Of a DNA stretch of 13,555 bases, positions 1 to 7,316 are shown one piece after another; within the stretch, counting starts at the first letter, position 1, and each line of letters opens with the position of its first letter. A program made the translations under genes and the position numbers. This DNA comes from UBA4615 sp044342535 (GTDB lineage: Bacteria > Pseudomonadota > Gammaproteobacteria > Burkholderiales > Burkholderiaceae_E), in NCBI GenBank assembly GCA_044342535.1, contig JBIIPQ010000085.1:1-13555 (forward strand), read 5' to 3'. Below the pieces are notes generated by a model. That model had not been told where the DNA came from and searched no databases. It worked only from the letters and a program-made list of their open reading frames with translations.

Positions 1-747
1 GGTACCGGCCTCTCCGCCAAGTGCGAGGAGGCCGGCGGCATCGACCTGATCGTGATCTACAACTCCGGGCGCTACCGGATGGCCGGACGCGGCTCGCTCG
101 CCGGGCTGATGGCCTACGGCAACGCCAACGAGATCGTCTGCGAGATGGCGACCGAGGTGCTGCCGGTGGTCAAGCACACGCCGGTGCTGGCCGGCGTGAA
201 CGGCACCGACCCGTTCATGATCCCCGACCAGTTCCTGCGGCGGCTGATCGACCTCGGCTTCAGCGGCGTGCAGAACTTCCCTACGGTGGGCCTGATCGAC
301 GGCACCTTCCGCTCGAACCTCGAGGAGACCGGGATGAGCTACGCGCTGGAGGTCGAGCTGGTCGCGCGCGCCCGCGAGCTGGACCTGCTGACCACGCCCT
401 ACGTCTTCTGCGAGGCCGACGCGCGCGCGATGGCCGGTGCCGGCGCCGACATCGTGGTGTGCCACCTCGGCCTGACCACGGGCGGCGCGATCGGCGCCGA
501 GACCTCGCTCGAGCTCGCCGACTGCGTGGCCCCGATCAACGCCTGGGCCGCGGCTGCCCGCGCGGTGAACCCGGACGTCATCGTGCTGTGCCATGGCGGG
601 CCGATCGCCACACCCGAGGACGCGCAGTACATCCTGCGGCACTGCCCGGCCTGCAACGGCTTCTACGGTGCCAGCTCGATGGAGCGCCTGCCCACCGAGG
701 TGGCGCTGACCGAGACCACCCGGCGCTTCGTGCAGATCACGCGGTGA
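1..747 (+). CDS. PEP-hydrolase-like TIM-barrel protein (5' end missing)
   Basis: The reading frame is open from the first base, so the gene begins upstream of the window; 248 residues are visible, and family members are typically a little under 300 residues, so only a few dozen are missing. The sequence matches the phosphoenolpyruvate hydrolase-like/TIM-barrel signal-transduction family (PF09370) by characteristic stretches: GVNGTDPF, QNFPTVGLIDGTFR followed by LEETGMSY, VCHLGLTTGGAIGA, and CHGGPIATPEDAQYIL near the C-terminus. Proteins of this family are cytosolic barrels, and bacterial members often sit beside a Tm-1-like (UPF0261) ATP-binding protein, which would be expected just upstream but cannot be seen. 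The enzymatic role of bacterial members is poorly established. A GTG at 52 and an ATG at 79 lie inside the conserved barrel and are not credible starts. The flotillin gene follows after 46 bp, compatible with co-transcription. Confidence 0.88.
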   Translation, partial: GTGLSAKCEEAGGIDLIVIYNSGRYRMAGRGSLAGLMAYGNANEIVCEMATEVLPVVKHTPVLAGVNGTDPFMIPDQFLRRLIDLGFSGVQNFPTVGLIDGTFRSNLEETGMSYALEVELVARARELDLLTTPYVFCEADARAMAGAGADIVVCHLGLTTGGAIGAETSLELADCVAPINAWAAAARAVNPDVIVLCHGGPIATPEDAQYILRHCPACNGFYGASSMERLPTEVALTETTRRFVQITR

Positions 748-793
748 CATCCATGACCGCAGCCGCTTCACTTCCACGCCCTGGAGACACCCC

Positions 794-2488
794 ATGACCG
801 GTGCCGATTTCGGCAGCTTCCTGCTCGGCCTGATCGCCGTCGCGATCGTCGTCGCGATCGCGGTATGGCTGCTGCACTGGCTGTACCTGCGCAGCTCCAA
901 GGAGCGCGCTTTCGTGCGGACGGGCCTCGGCGGCCAGAAGGTGGTGCTCGACGGCGGCGCCTTCGTGCTGCCGATCGTGCATGACGTGATCCCGGTGAAC
1001 ATGAACACGCTGCGGCTCGAGGTCGTGCGCGGCCGCGACAAGGCGCTGATCACCAAGGACCGCATGCGGGTCGACGTGATCGCCGAGTTCTACGTGCGCG
1101 TCGCCGCGCAGCCGGTGTCGGTGGCTGCCGCCGCGCAGACGCTCGGCCTGCGAACGATGGAGCCCGAGCAGCTCAAGGAGCTGGTCGAGGGCAAGTTCGT
1201 CGACGCGCTGCGCACCGCCGCCGCGGAGATGACGATGGAGGAGCTGCACGAGCGGCGCGGCGCCTTCGTCAAGCGCGTGCGCGAGACGGTGGCCGAGGAC
1301 CTGACCAAGAACGGCCTTGAGCTCGAGGCCGCGTCGCTGACCCAGCTCGACCAGACCGGGATGGAGTTCTTCAACCCGAGCAACGCGTTCGACGCCGAGG
1401 GCCTGACGCGCCTGACGGAGCAGATCGAGCATCGCAAGAAGCAGCGCAACGACGTCGAGCAGGACACGCTGATCGCGATCCGCAACAAGAACCTCGAGGC
1501 CGAGAAGCTGAGCCTCGAGATCGACCGCGAGAGCGAGTATGCGCGGCTCGCGCAGCAGCGTGAGGTGGAGGTCGCCCGGGCCCGCCAGCGTGCCGAGGTG
1601 AGCACCGAGCGCGCGCAGCGCGAGCAGGACGCCGAGGGCGCGCAGATCGCCGCCCGCCAGACGATCGAGGCGGCGCGCATCCGGTCCGAGCAGAGCACCG
1701 AGCAGGAGCGCATCACCAAGGAGCGCGCGATCCAGGCCGCCGAGATCGAGCGGCGCAAGGCCCTCGAGCTGGCCGAGCAGCAGCGCGCGATCGCGGTCGC
1801 CCGCGAGAGCGAGGCGCAGAGCGTGGCCCAGGCGGCCGCCGATATCGCGCGCGCCGCGGCGGTCTCCGCCGAGGAGCGTGTGTTCACCGCGCGCGAGGTC
1901 GAGATGGCCGAGCGCAAGAAGACCATCGACCTGATCGGCGCACGCCAGGTGGCGGAGCGCGAGGCGCTTCGCCTGACGACTGCGGCACATGCAGAGAAGG
2001 AGGCCAGCGCCGACCGTGGGGCTGCGGTCCGCATGCAGGCCGAGGCCGACGCCGACGCCGACCGGATCAAGAGCCTGGCGATGCGCGTGCGCGCCGAGAT
2101 CGAGGCCGAGGGGATGCAGCTGATGAACGCCGCGCACAACATGCTGTCCCCGGAGGCGCGCGCCTCCGCGCTGCGGATGCGGCTGGTGGAGAAGGCCGAG
2201 GGCATCATCCGCGAGTCGGTCAAGCCGATGGAGCGCATCGAGGGCATCAAGATCCTGCACGTCGACGGGCTCGGCGGTTCGGGCGGCGGCATGGACTCCG
2301 GCGGCGGCGGCGGCAACTTCGCCGACGGCGTGGTGAACTCGGCGCTGCGCTTCCGCGCGCAGGCGCCGCTGGTCGACCAGCTGCTGCGCGAGATCGGCAT
2401 CGAGGGCGGCGACATCCAGCGCCTGGTGGGCACCGCGAGCGGCGCGCAGTCGATGCTGCCGCCGAGTGCACCCAAGGCCTCGGAGTAA
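794..2488 (+). CDS. Flotillin family (YqiK-like) membrane scaffold protein
   Basis: This is a 564-residue protein, close to E. coli YqiK in length and layout. One N-terminal membrane segment covers about residues 8-31. An SPFH/band-7 domain follows at about 35-200, then a long Glu/Ala/Arg-rich coiled coil at about 205-430 with many ERA, QREVEVARARQRAE and EAEA-type heptads. A glycine-rich linker lies at about 492-508, and a C-terminal flotillin domain of about 55 residues ends the protein. Flotillins oligomerise on the inner face of the cytoplasmic membrane and organise lipid microdomains; the client here is unknown. The ATG at 794 is supported by GGAG at 783-786, seven bases upstream. The stop is only 6 bp before the next start, so translational coupling with the SRPBCC gene is likely. 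Bacterial flotillins often have an NfeD/YuaF-type OB-fold partner; none is visible on either side. Confidence 0.93.
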   Translation: MTGADFGSFLLGLIAVAIVVAIAVWLLHWLYLRSSKERAFVRTGLGGQKVVLDGGAFVLPIVHDVIPVNMNTLRLEVVRGRDKALITKDRMRVDVIAEFYVRVAAQPVSVAAAAQTLGLRTMEPEQLKELVEGKFVDALRTAAAEMTMEELHERRGAFVKRVRETVAEDLTKNGLELEAASLTQLDQTGMEFFNPSNAFDAEGLTRLTEQIEHRKKQRNDVEQDTLIAIRNKNLEAEKLSLEIDRESEYARLAQQREVEVARARQRAEVSTERAQREQDAEGAQIAARQTIEAARIRSEQSTEQERITKERAIQAAEIERRKALELAEQQRAIAVARESEAQSVAQAAADIARAAAVSAEERVFTAREVEMAERKKTIDLIGARQVAEREALRLTTAAHAEKEASADRGAAVRMQAEADADADRIKSLAMRVRAEIEAEGMQLMNAAHNMLSPEARASALRMRLVEKAEGIIRESVKPMERIEGIKILHVDGLGGSGGGMDSGGGGGNFADGVVNSALRFRAQAPLVDQLLREIGIEGGDIQRLVGTASGAQSMLPPSAPKASE

Positions 2489-2494
2489 CGCACC

Positions 2495-2935
2495 GTGATC
2501 CGCGTCTACGTCTCCAGCGTCATCGACGCGAGCGCCGACACGGTGTGGTCGCGCGTGCGCGACTTCAACGGGCTGCCGTCCTGGCATCCCGCGATCGCCG
2601 ACAGCCGCATCGAGAACGGCGAGCCCGCCGACCGCGTGGGCTGCATCCGCCACTTCCACACGCGTGACGGCGGCATGATCCGCGAACGGCTGCTGGCGCT
2701 CAGCGACTACGACTTCACCTGCACCTACGAGATCCTCGAGAGCCCGATGGGCGTGAGCGACTACGTGGCCACGCTCAAGCTCACCCCGGTCACCGACGGC
2801 GCGCGCTGCTTCGCCGAGTGGAGCGCCGAGTTCGAGTGCGCCGAGGGCCGCGAGCGCGAGCTCGTCGCGACCATCGGCGACGGCGTGTTCCAGGGCGGCT
2901 TCGACGCACTCAAGCGTCATTTCGGTCGCCGCTGA
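2495..2935 (+). CDS. SRPBCC (START/polyketide-cyclase-like) family protein
   Basis: This is a 146-residue single-domain protein of the SRPBCC superfamily, most like the polyketide_cyc2/MxaD-type group. Support comes from the opening SSVIDASADTVWSRVRDFN, the SWHPAI segment, DRVGCIRHF and the C-terminal helix GVFQGGFDALKRHF. The fold forms a deep hydrophobic pocket that binds lipids or other apolar ligands; the ligand cannot be named from sequence. No signal peptide or membrane segment is seen, so it should be cytosolic. The start is GTG at 2495, with GGAG at 2482-2485 inside the end of the flotillin gene serving as ribosome binding site. It lies 6 bp after flotillin and 20 bp before the fusion gene, whose N-terminal domain is its gapless paralogue, about 45-50% identical by eye. 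The order suggests an internal duplication. Confidence 0.88.
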   Translation: MIRVYVSSVIDASADTVWSRVRDFNGLPSWHPAIADSRIENGEPADRVGCIRHFHTRDGGMIRERLLALSDYDFTCTYEILESPMGVSDYVATLKLTPVTDGARCFAEWSAEFECAEGRERELVATIGDGVFQGGFDALKRHFGRR

Positions 2936-2955
2936 GCGCGGCCCGGCCCGTCGGC

Positions 2956-4434
2956 ATGCTGCAGAAGGTCGTCCGCTCCACCGTCATCGACGCCCCCATC
3001 GCGCGGGTCTGGGCGGTGCTGCGCGACTTCAACAGCCACGACCGCTGGCATGCGGTGGTCGACCAGAGCCGCATCGAGCGCGGCGAGCGCAGCGACCGCG
3101 TGGGCTGCGTGCGCAGCTTCACGCTCAAGGACGGCAACCGCATCCGCGAGCAGCTCCTCACGCTCGATGACCGCGAATACCGGAGCACCTACCGGATCGT
3201 CGAGGCGACCGTGCCGCTGCAGCGCTACGTGGCCACCGTGACCCTCAAGCCGGTGACCGACGGCAACCGCACCTTCTGGCACTGGGAGTCGACCTTCGCC
3301 ACGCCGCCGGGCATGGAGCGCGAGCTGCGCGACATGGTGGCGCAGGGTGTGTACGAGGCCGGCTTCGCGAACCTGCGGCAGCACCTCGCCACCGGCGGCG
3401 ACCTGCGCGCCACGAGCGAGGGCGCGAGCCGCGAGCCGATGCCGCGCGCGCTGCCCGTGCCGATGCGGCGCGTCGCCGTCGCGCGCTACGGCGAGGCCGA
3501 GGTGCTGCAGGCGCAGGACGGCGAGGCGCCGGCACCGGGCGAGGGCGAGGTCCGCATCCGTCAGCGGGCGATCGGCGTGAACTACTTCGACGTGTACCTG
3601 CGGCGCGGCTGGATCCCGCCGATGCTCGCGCCCGGCGATACCCCAGGCATGGAGGCGGCGGGCACCGTCATCGATGTGGGCGCGGGCGTGCACGGCTTCC
3701 TGCCGGGCGACCGCGTCGCCTACCTCGGCCCGCAGCCCGGCGCCTACTGCAGCGTGCGCAGCGTGCCGGCGGCCTGGGTCGTGCGCCTGCCCCCGGCCGT
3801 CGAGGACGCGACCGCCGCCGCGCTGCTGCTCAAGGGCCTCACCGCCGACTGCCTGCTGCGCGACCTCGGCCACGTGCGCGCCGGCACCCGTCTGCTCGTC
3901 CATGCGGCGGCCGGCGGCGTGGGGCTGCTGCTGAGCGCCTGGGCGCGGCGCCTGGGGGCGCGCGTGATCGGCTCGGTCTCCAGCGAGGAGAAGGCCCGCG
4001 CCGCGCGCGACCACGGCTGCGAGCAGGTGATCGTGACGCGCGACTACCGCTTCGCCGATGCGGTGCGCGGCCACTGGGACGGCGGCGCCGACATCATCGT
4101 CGACGGCCTGGGCGAGGCCGCCCGCGACGAGAACTTCGCGGCGCTGGCGCGCTGCGGGCACTGGATCAGCCTCGGCCAGGCGAGCGGCGGACTGCAGCCG
4201 ATCTCGCCCGACTGGCTGGTGCAGAAGTCCGCCACCTTCTCGCGCCCGGTGGTCTTCGACTACGTGGCCACGCCGGCCGCGCTCGCCGAGCGCGCGCAGC
4301 GGCTGTGGGCCGCGCTCGCCGACGGCAGCCTGCGGATGCCGCCGATCGAGCGCTGGTCGCTCGATGCGGCCGCGCGGGCGCACGAGCGACTGGAGTCGCG
4401 GACCACCATCGGTGCGGTGGTGCTCACGAGCTGA
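2956..4434 (+). CDS. Fusion protein: SRPBCC domain + quinone-oxidoreductase-like MDR dehydrogenase
   Basis: This is a 492-residue two-domain protein. Residues 1 to about 145 form an SRPBCC domain (STVIDAPIARVWAVLRDFN, DRVGCVRSF, GVYEAGFANLRQHL). A polar linker of about 25 residues follows, and from about residue 170 (MRRVAVARYGEAEVLQ) there is a full zinc-free MDR enzyme of the NADPH:quinone oxidoreductase type. Its marks are NYFDVYLRRGWIPP, PGMEAAGTVIDVGAGV and the nucleotide-binding AAAGGVG at 317-323; the zinc-ligand pattern of alcohol dehydrogenases is not seen. The enzyme half would reduce quinones or enones with NADPH; the SRPBCC half may present a hydrophobic substrate (inference). ATG 2956 is chosen because it aligns with the paralogue's N-terminus; no good ribosome binding site is visible, so coupling to the upstream gene is likely. 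The frame stays open further upstream, but that part overlaps the previous gene. No credible internal start with a binding site precedes the MDR half. The last 15 codons recur at 8387-8434. Confidence 0.87.
   Translation: MLQKVVRSTVIDAPIARVWAVLRDFNSHDRWHAVVDQSRIERGERSDRVGCVRSFTLKDGNRIREQLLTLDDREYRSTYRIVEATVPLQRYVATVTLKPVTDGNRTFWHWESTFATPPGMERELRDMVAQGVYEAGFANLRQHLATGGDLRATSEGASREPMPRALPVPMRRVAVARYGEAEVLQAQDGEAPAPGEGEVRIRQRAIGVNYFDVYLRRGWIPPMLAPGDTPGMEAAGTVIDVGAGVHGFLPGDRVAYLGPQPGAYCSVRSVPAAWVVRLPPAVEDATAAALLLKGLTADCLLRDLGHVRAGTRLLVHAAAGGVGLLLSAWARRLGARVIGSVSSEEKARAARDHGCEQVIVTRDYRFADAVRGHWDGGADIIVDGLGEAARDENFAALARCGHWISLGQASGGLQPISPDWLVQKSATFSRPVVFDYVATPAALAERAQRLWAALADGSLRMPPIERWSLDAAARAHERLESRTTIGAVVLTS
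4387..4434 (+). repeat. Left copy of 48-bp direct repeat (3' end of oxidoreductase gene)
   Basis: The final 15 codons and stop of the SRPBCC-oxidoreductase gene, encoding RLESRTTIGAVVLTS, are repeated in the same orientation at 8387-8434, exactly 4000 bp away. By eye 41 of 48 bases agree. The flanks outside the repeat do not match. This copy is the functional gene end. Confidence 0.85.
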
Positions 4435-4576
4435 GGCGTCGCTTCAGGCTTCGACTTCCGTCGAGATGCCTTGCTTCGAGGTGCAGACAGATTCGGACCT
4501 GAGTCCGGCGGCCGGTCGGGCGCTGTCCCGCATGAGAGGGATTTGCACGCCGGCAACGCACGCGTCCCCGAGGCCA

Positions 4577-5767
4577 TCACGCGCGCCCCGTGTCGCCACC
4601 GACGACGGTCGCGCGAGCGGCCGTCTGCTGCACTGACGGGGGCGGGGAGTGCAGCGGAGCTGACGGCGCAGCCCGTGTCGTCTCGGCAAGCAGAGTCGCC
4701 TCTCGCAACTGCGCGATCAGCTGCTCCCGATCGCCCTCCGCGCGGCGGCGCTCGGTCTCGTCCTGGAACAGGTAGACGTGCCCCTCGAGGTTGCCGCGGG
4801 CGTCGAGGAGACGGACGGCCTGGACGGCATACTGCTGGTCACCGCGTGCCAGCACGATGCCGCCCGGTCCGGCGACCATGCGCCGCCTCAGATCGCCGCC
4901 GGGTGCAAGCAGCTCGACGAACCGCCTGCCGAGCGCCGCGGCGAGCGTCACGCCGCAGAGCGTGGCCATCGCAGGATTGAGGTCCACCACGTGGCCGCCA
5001 CGGTCGACCACGACGACACCCATGCCGATGGAATCGAACAGGCGATGTCGGGAGACCGGCGTCAGTTCGAGCACGCGCAGGCGGATGATCGCCACGTGGA
5101 AGAACGCTCCGGACAGCACCAGCGCGACGACCATCCGGTACGTCGTGCCGTGCTCGGACCCGGGGAGATTGATCGCGTGCGCCAAGAGGCCGCAGCAGAA
5201 CCCAGCGGCGACCGCCAGGCCCTGGGACCGGGCGAGTCGCCCCGAGGTCATCATGAAATACCCGAACACCCCGATCGCGGCCAGCATGAGTCCGTAGCAA
5301 TAGGCCACGAACGGCAAGTACAGCGGCCCGCGCTCGATCCGGACGGAGTAGGTCAGCAGGCCCTCGGTCTGGTATCGCATCGAATCGAAGAGATGCGCGT
5401 ATTCGGCCAGCGGCCAGACGAGGGCCATCCGGGCGACGAGCGGCACCGCGGTCGCCACCTGCAACCATCGCACTCCGCGGGGCCGCAGCCCCGCCACCTC
5501 CATCGCCCCCCAGAACGCAAGCCACGGCACGATCGCAGTGAAGATGCGCCGGACGTGATCCCAGGTCTCGGCGGACCCCGGCCCGGACACGTTGAGCATC
5601 AGGATGGACATGATCCAACCCGCCATGCTGAACGCGATCGCCGCGGCCGCGAGCGCACCCCGACGCTGCAGGCTTCGCATCGCGACCAGGCCCGGACGCA
5701 CGTACAGCGCCACCGCGATCGCGCCGAGGGTCAGGTAGACGATCTGTCCGATCGACGCTGGCGTCAT
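4577..5767 (-). CDS. 7TM-PAS membrane sensor protein without output domain
   Basis: This is a 396-residue protein. The N-terminal half (about 5-232) carries seven predicted membrane helices, roughly at 7-26, 38-58, 76-92, 102-118, 150-172, 183-200 and 212-230. That is the layout of the histidine-kinase N-terminal 7TM domain (PF16927). A PAS domain follows at about 240-340 (LFDSIGMGVVVVDRGGHVVDLNPAM), then a short coiled coil (DETERRRAEGDREQLIAQLREA) of the kind that normally leads into a kinase or GGDEF domain. Here it runs into a low-complexity Pro/Ala/Thr tail and stops. Only 142 bp separate its stop from the convergent oxidoreductase gene, and no kinase sequence was seen in them. It is the last gene of the operon, 66 bp after the kinase gene. 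It probably senses a membrane or small-molecule signal and passes it to the kinase (inference). The ribosome binding site is weak. Confidence 0.82.
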   Translation of the reverse strand: MTPASIGQIVYLTLGAIAVALYVRPGLVAMRSLQRRGALAAAAIAFSMAGWIMSILMLNVSGPGSAETWDHVRRIFTAIVPWLAFWGAMEVAGLRPRGVRWLQVATAVPLVARMALVWPLAEYAHLFDSMRYQTEGLLTYSVRIERGPLYLPFVAYCYGLMLAAIGVFGYFMMTSGRLARSQGLAVAAGFCCGLLAHAINLPGSEHGTTYRMVVALVLSGAFFHVAIIRLRVLELTPVSRHRLFDSIGMGVVVVDRGGHVVDLNPAMATLCGVTLAAALGRRFVELLAPGGDLRRRMVAGPGGIVLARGDQQYAVQAVRLLDARGNLEGHVYLFQDETERRRAEGDREQLIAQLREATLLAETTRAAPSAPLHSPPPSVQQTAARATVVGGDTGRA

Positions 5768-5833
5768 CGGATCCGCAGATGCGCCGTGCAGGCGCGTCGC
5801 GACGGGACACGGACCCCGGACATCGACGGTTAC

Positions 5834-7303
5834 TCAGTCCGCCGGCGCGGCAACCGGGCAGGTCAGCCAGACGCGGGTGCCGGGCTGTGCCGCTTCGATA
5901 AGGAGCCGGGCACCGAGGGCCGCAGCGCGTCGGCTCATGTTCACCAATCCCCTGCCGGAGCGCTCGGTCCCGTCGCAGCCGATCCCGTCGTCGCGAACCG
6001 TGAGCTCGATCACGCGCTCGTCGCAGCGCAGCACCACCTCGACCGAGCCCGCGCGCGCATGGCGGATCGCGTTCGACAGTGATTCCTGCACGACCCGCAT
6101 CAGGCTCAGCAGCCGGCGGGGTTCGACCTCGATCGACTCCAGACTCGTTTCCAGCGACCAGCGCGTCGCGAGACCGCATGCCGCCAGCTGCGCCGACCAG
6201 CGTTCGCGCAGCGACGCCCAGACCGCGAGCAGGTCGTTCGCATCCGAACCCGCGGCATCGAGCAGCAGCCGCATGTCCGCGACGCAATCGCGGATCGACA
6301 GCAGCGCGCCCTGGCCGTCGAGCTCGCTGCGCTCCAGCAGGCGCATCGTCGTGAGCAGCTGCGATCCGAGACCGTCGTGCAGATCGCTGATCAGCCGCTG
6401 CCGCTCTGCGTCCGCCGCCACCTGACGTTCGAGCCGCGCGAGCGCCGCGTAGTTGTGCTCGAGCGCCCGGGTCCGCTCCTCGACGCGCTGCTCGAGCACG
6501 GCGTTGAACGCGCTCAGTTCCTGGCGGGACGCGTCGATCCGCGCGAACAGGCGCGCGTTGACGATCGCTTTCGCGGCCTGCGCGCACAGCACCTCCACGA
6601 GCCGCCGGCGGCCGACGTCGAATGCGCCGCCGCCGCGATCGTCTTCGAGATAGGCCATCCCGAGACACGTACCGCCCGAGACGAGCGGCACGCCCAACAG
6701 CGACAGCCGCTTCGCATCGCGCCGTCGGCGCGAGACCGCACCTTCGGACAGTGCGGTCGCATCGCGCACGGTGTACGACTGATGGTCGCGCAGGACGTCG
6801 CGAAGACGCGCGAGCGGCAGCTCGCCGTCATCTACCCCAACGGCGGAGGTCGAGACGAACAGCTCTGGCGTTTCGGCACGCTGGGCGGCGACCCGCAGCC
6901 CTGACCCCGACTTCAGCAGCAGCGCCCCGTAACGCGCCCCGGTGTGTTCGAGCAACTGGTCGAGCAGGGTCTCGGCGACCGCCGCTTCACCGGGCTCGGC
7001 GCCGATGGCCTCCAGCGCGTCCATCAGCGTCTGCGCATCGACGTCGAACACGGTCCGCCCGGGAGGCTCGTCCGGCTCGGTCGGCGGCAGGCGAGGCGCG
7101 AGTCGCGCAGCCTTGGCGCCAGCCTCCAAGGTGACTCGAAGCAGTCGCCGCACGGTGCCCGCGCGGTGCCACACGGCGTGCGGGATCCAGGTCTGCAGTG
7201 CTCTGCGTTCGATCCGGCCCGGGTCGACCGCCTCGTTATGCCGTCGGCTCGCGGGCAGCCGCCCGGTCCCGGTGACGGCGCCCTCGGTCACTCCTGGTCG
7301 CAT
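5834..7303 (-). CDS. Soluble GAF-domain sensor histidine kinase, NarL/DesK-type
   Basis: This is a 489-residue protein with no membrane segment. After a basic N-terminal region, a GAF-like domain occupies about 95-250 (ARYGALLLKSGSGLRVAAQ, LLGVPLVSGGTCLGMAYLEDD). A coiled coil follows at about 255-300 (LEQRVEERTRALEHNYAAL). The HisKA_3 dimerisation motif SDLHDGLGSQL places the phosphoacceptor at His309. The HATPase domain shows the N box ESLSNAIRHAR (Asn411), RDDGIGCDG and GRGLVNMSRRAAALGA. It should autophosphorylate and pass phosphate to the response regulator encoded just upstream, 13 bp away and surely co-transcribed. The N-terminal start is uncertain: the ATG at 7303 has only a G-rich stretch (GGGGCC) before it. 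Lacking its own membrane sensor, it may take input from the GAF ligand, from the 7TM-PAS protein, or both (inference). Confidence 0.92.
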   Translation of the reverse strand: MRPGVTEGAVTGTGRLPASRRHNEAVDPGRIERRALQTWIPHAVWHRAGTVRRLLRVTLEAGAKAARLAPRLPPTEPDEPPGRTVFDVDAQTLMDALEAIGAEPGEAAVAETLLDQLLEHTGARYGALLLKSGSGLRVAAQRAETPELFVSTSAVGVDDGELPLARLRDVLRDHQSYTVRDATALSEGAVSRRRRDAKRLSLLGVPLVSGGTCLGMAYLEDDRGGGAFDVGRRRLVEVLCAQAAKAIVNARLFARIDASRQELSAFNAVLEQRVEERTRALEHNYAALARLERQVAADAERQRLISDLHDGLGSQLLTTMRLLERSELDGQGALLSIRDCVADMRLLLDAAGSDANDLLAVWASLRERWSAQLAACGLATRWSLETSLESIEVEPRRLLSLMRVVQESLSNAIRHARAGSVEVVLRCDERVIELTVRDDGIGCDGTERSGRGLVNMSRRAAALGARLLIEAAQPGTRVWLTCPVAAPAD

Positions 7304-7316
7304 GGTGGCCCCGACC

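Noticed and set aside
737..2920. 727-codon open frame on the minus strand opposite the flotillin and SRPBCC genes
   Set aside because: Its translation is low-complexity (Leu, Arg, Ala, His, Asp) with no recognisable domain, and it mirrors well-supported genes on the other strand; in very GC-rich DNA such stop-free shadows are expected.
2917..4383. 488-codon open frame on the minus strand opposite the SRPBCC-oxidoreductase gene
   Set aside because: Composition is biased toward Arg, Ala and His with no family motifs, while the opposite strand encodes clear SRPBCC and MDR domains.
4494..4507. Small hairpin CGGAC-ctga-GTCCG between the convergent oxidoreductase and 7TM-PAS genes as a terminator
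   Set aside because: The stem is only 5 bp and no T run follows on either strand, so intrinsic termination is not supported.
5764..5823. 19-codon minus-strand frame starting 10 bp after the kinase stop and overlapping the 7TM-PAS start as ATGA
   Set aside because: The overlap would suit a coupling leader peptide, but there is no good ribosome binding site and the length is within chance expectation.
4778..6082. 434-codon plus-strand frame and an overlapping 609-codon minus-strand frame (4839-6668)
   Set aside because: Both overlap the 7TM-PAS and kinase genes, whose motifs are unambiguous; their translations are repetitive Arg/Asp/His/Gly strings.
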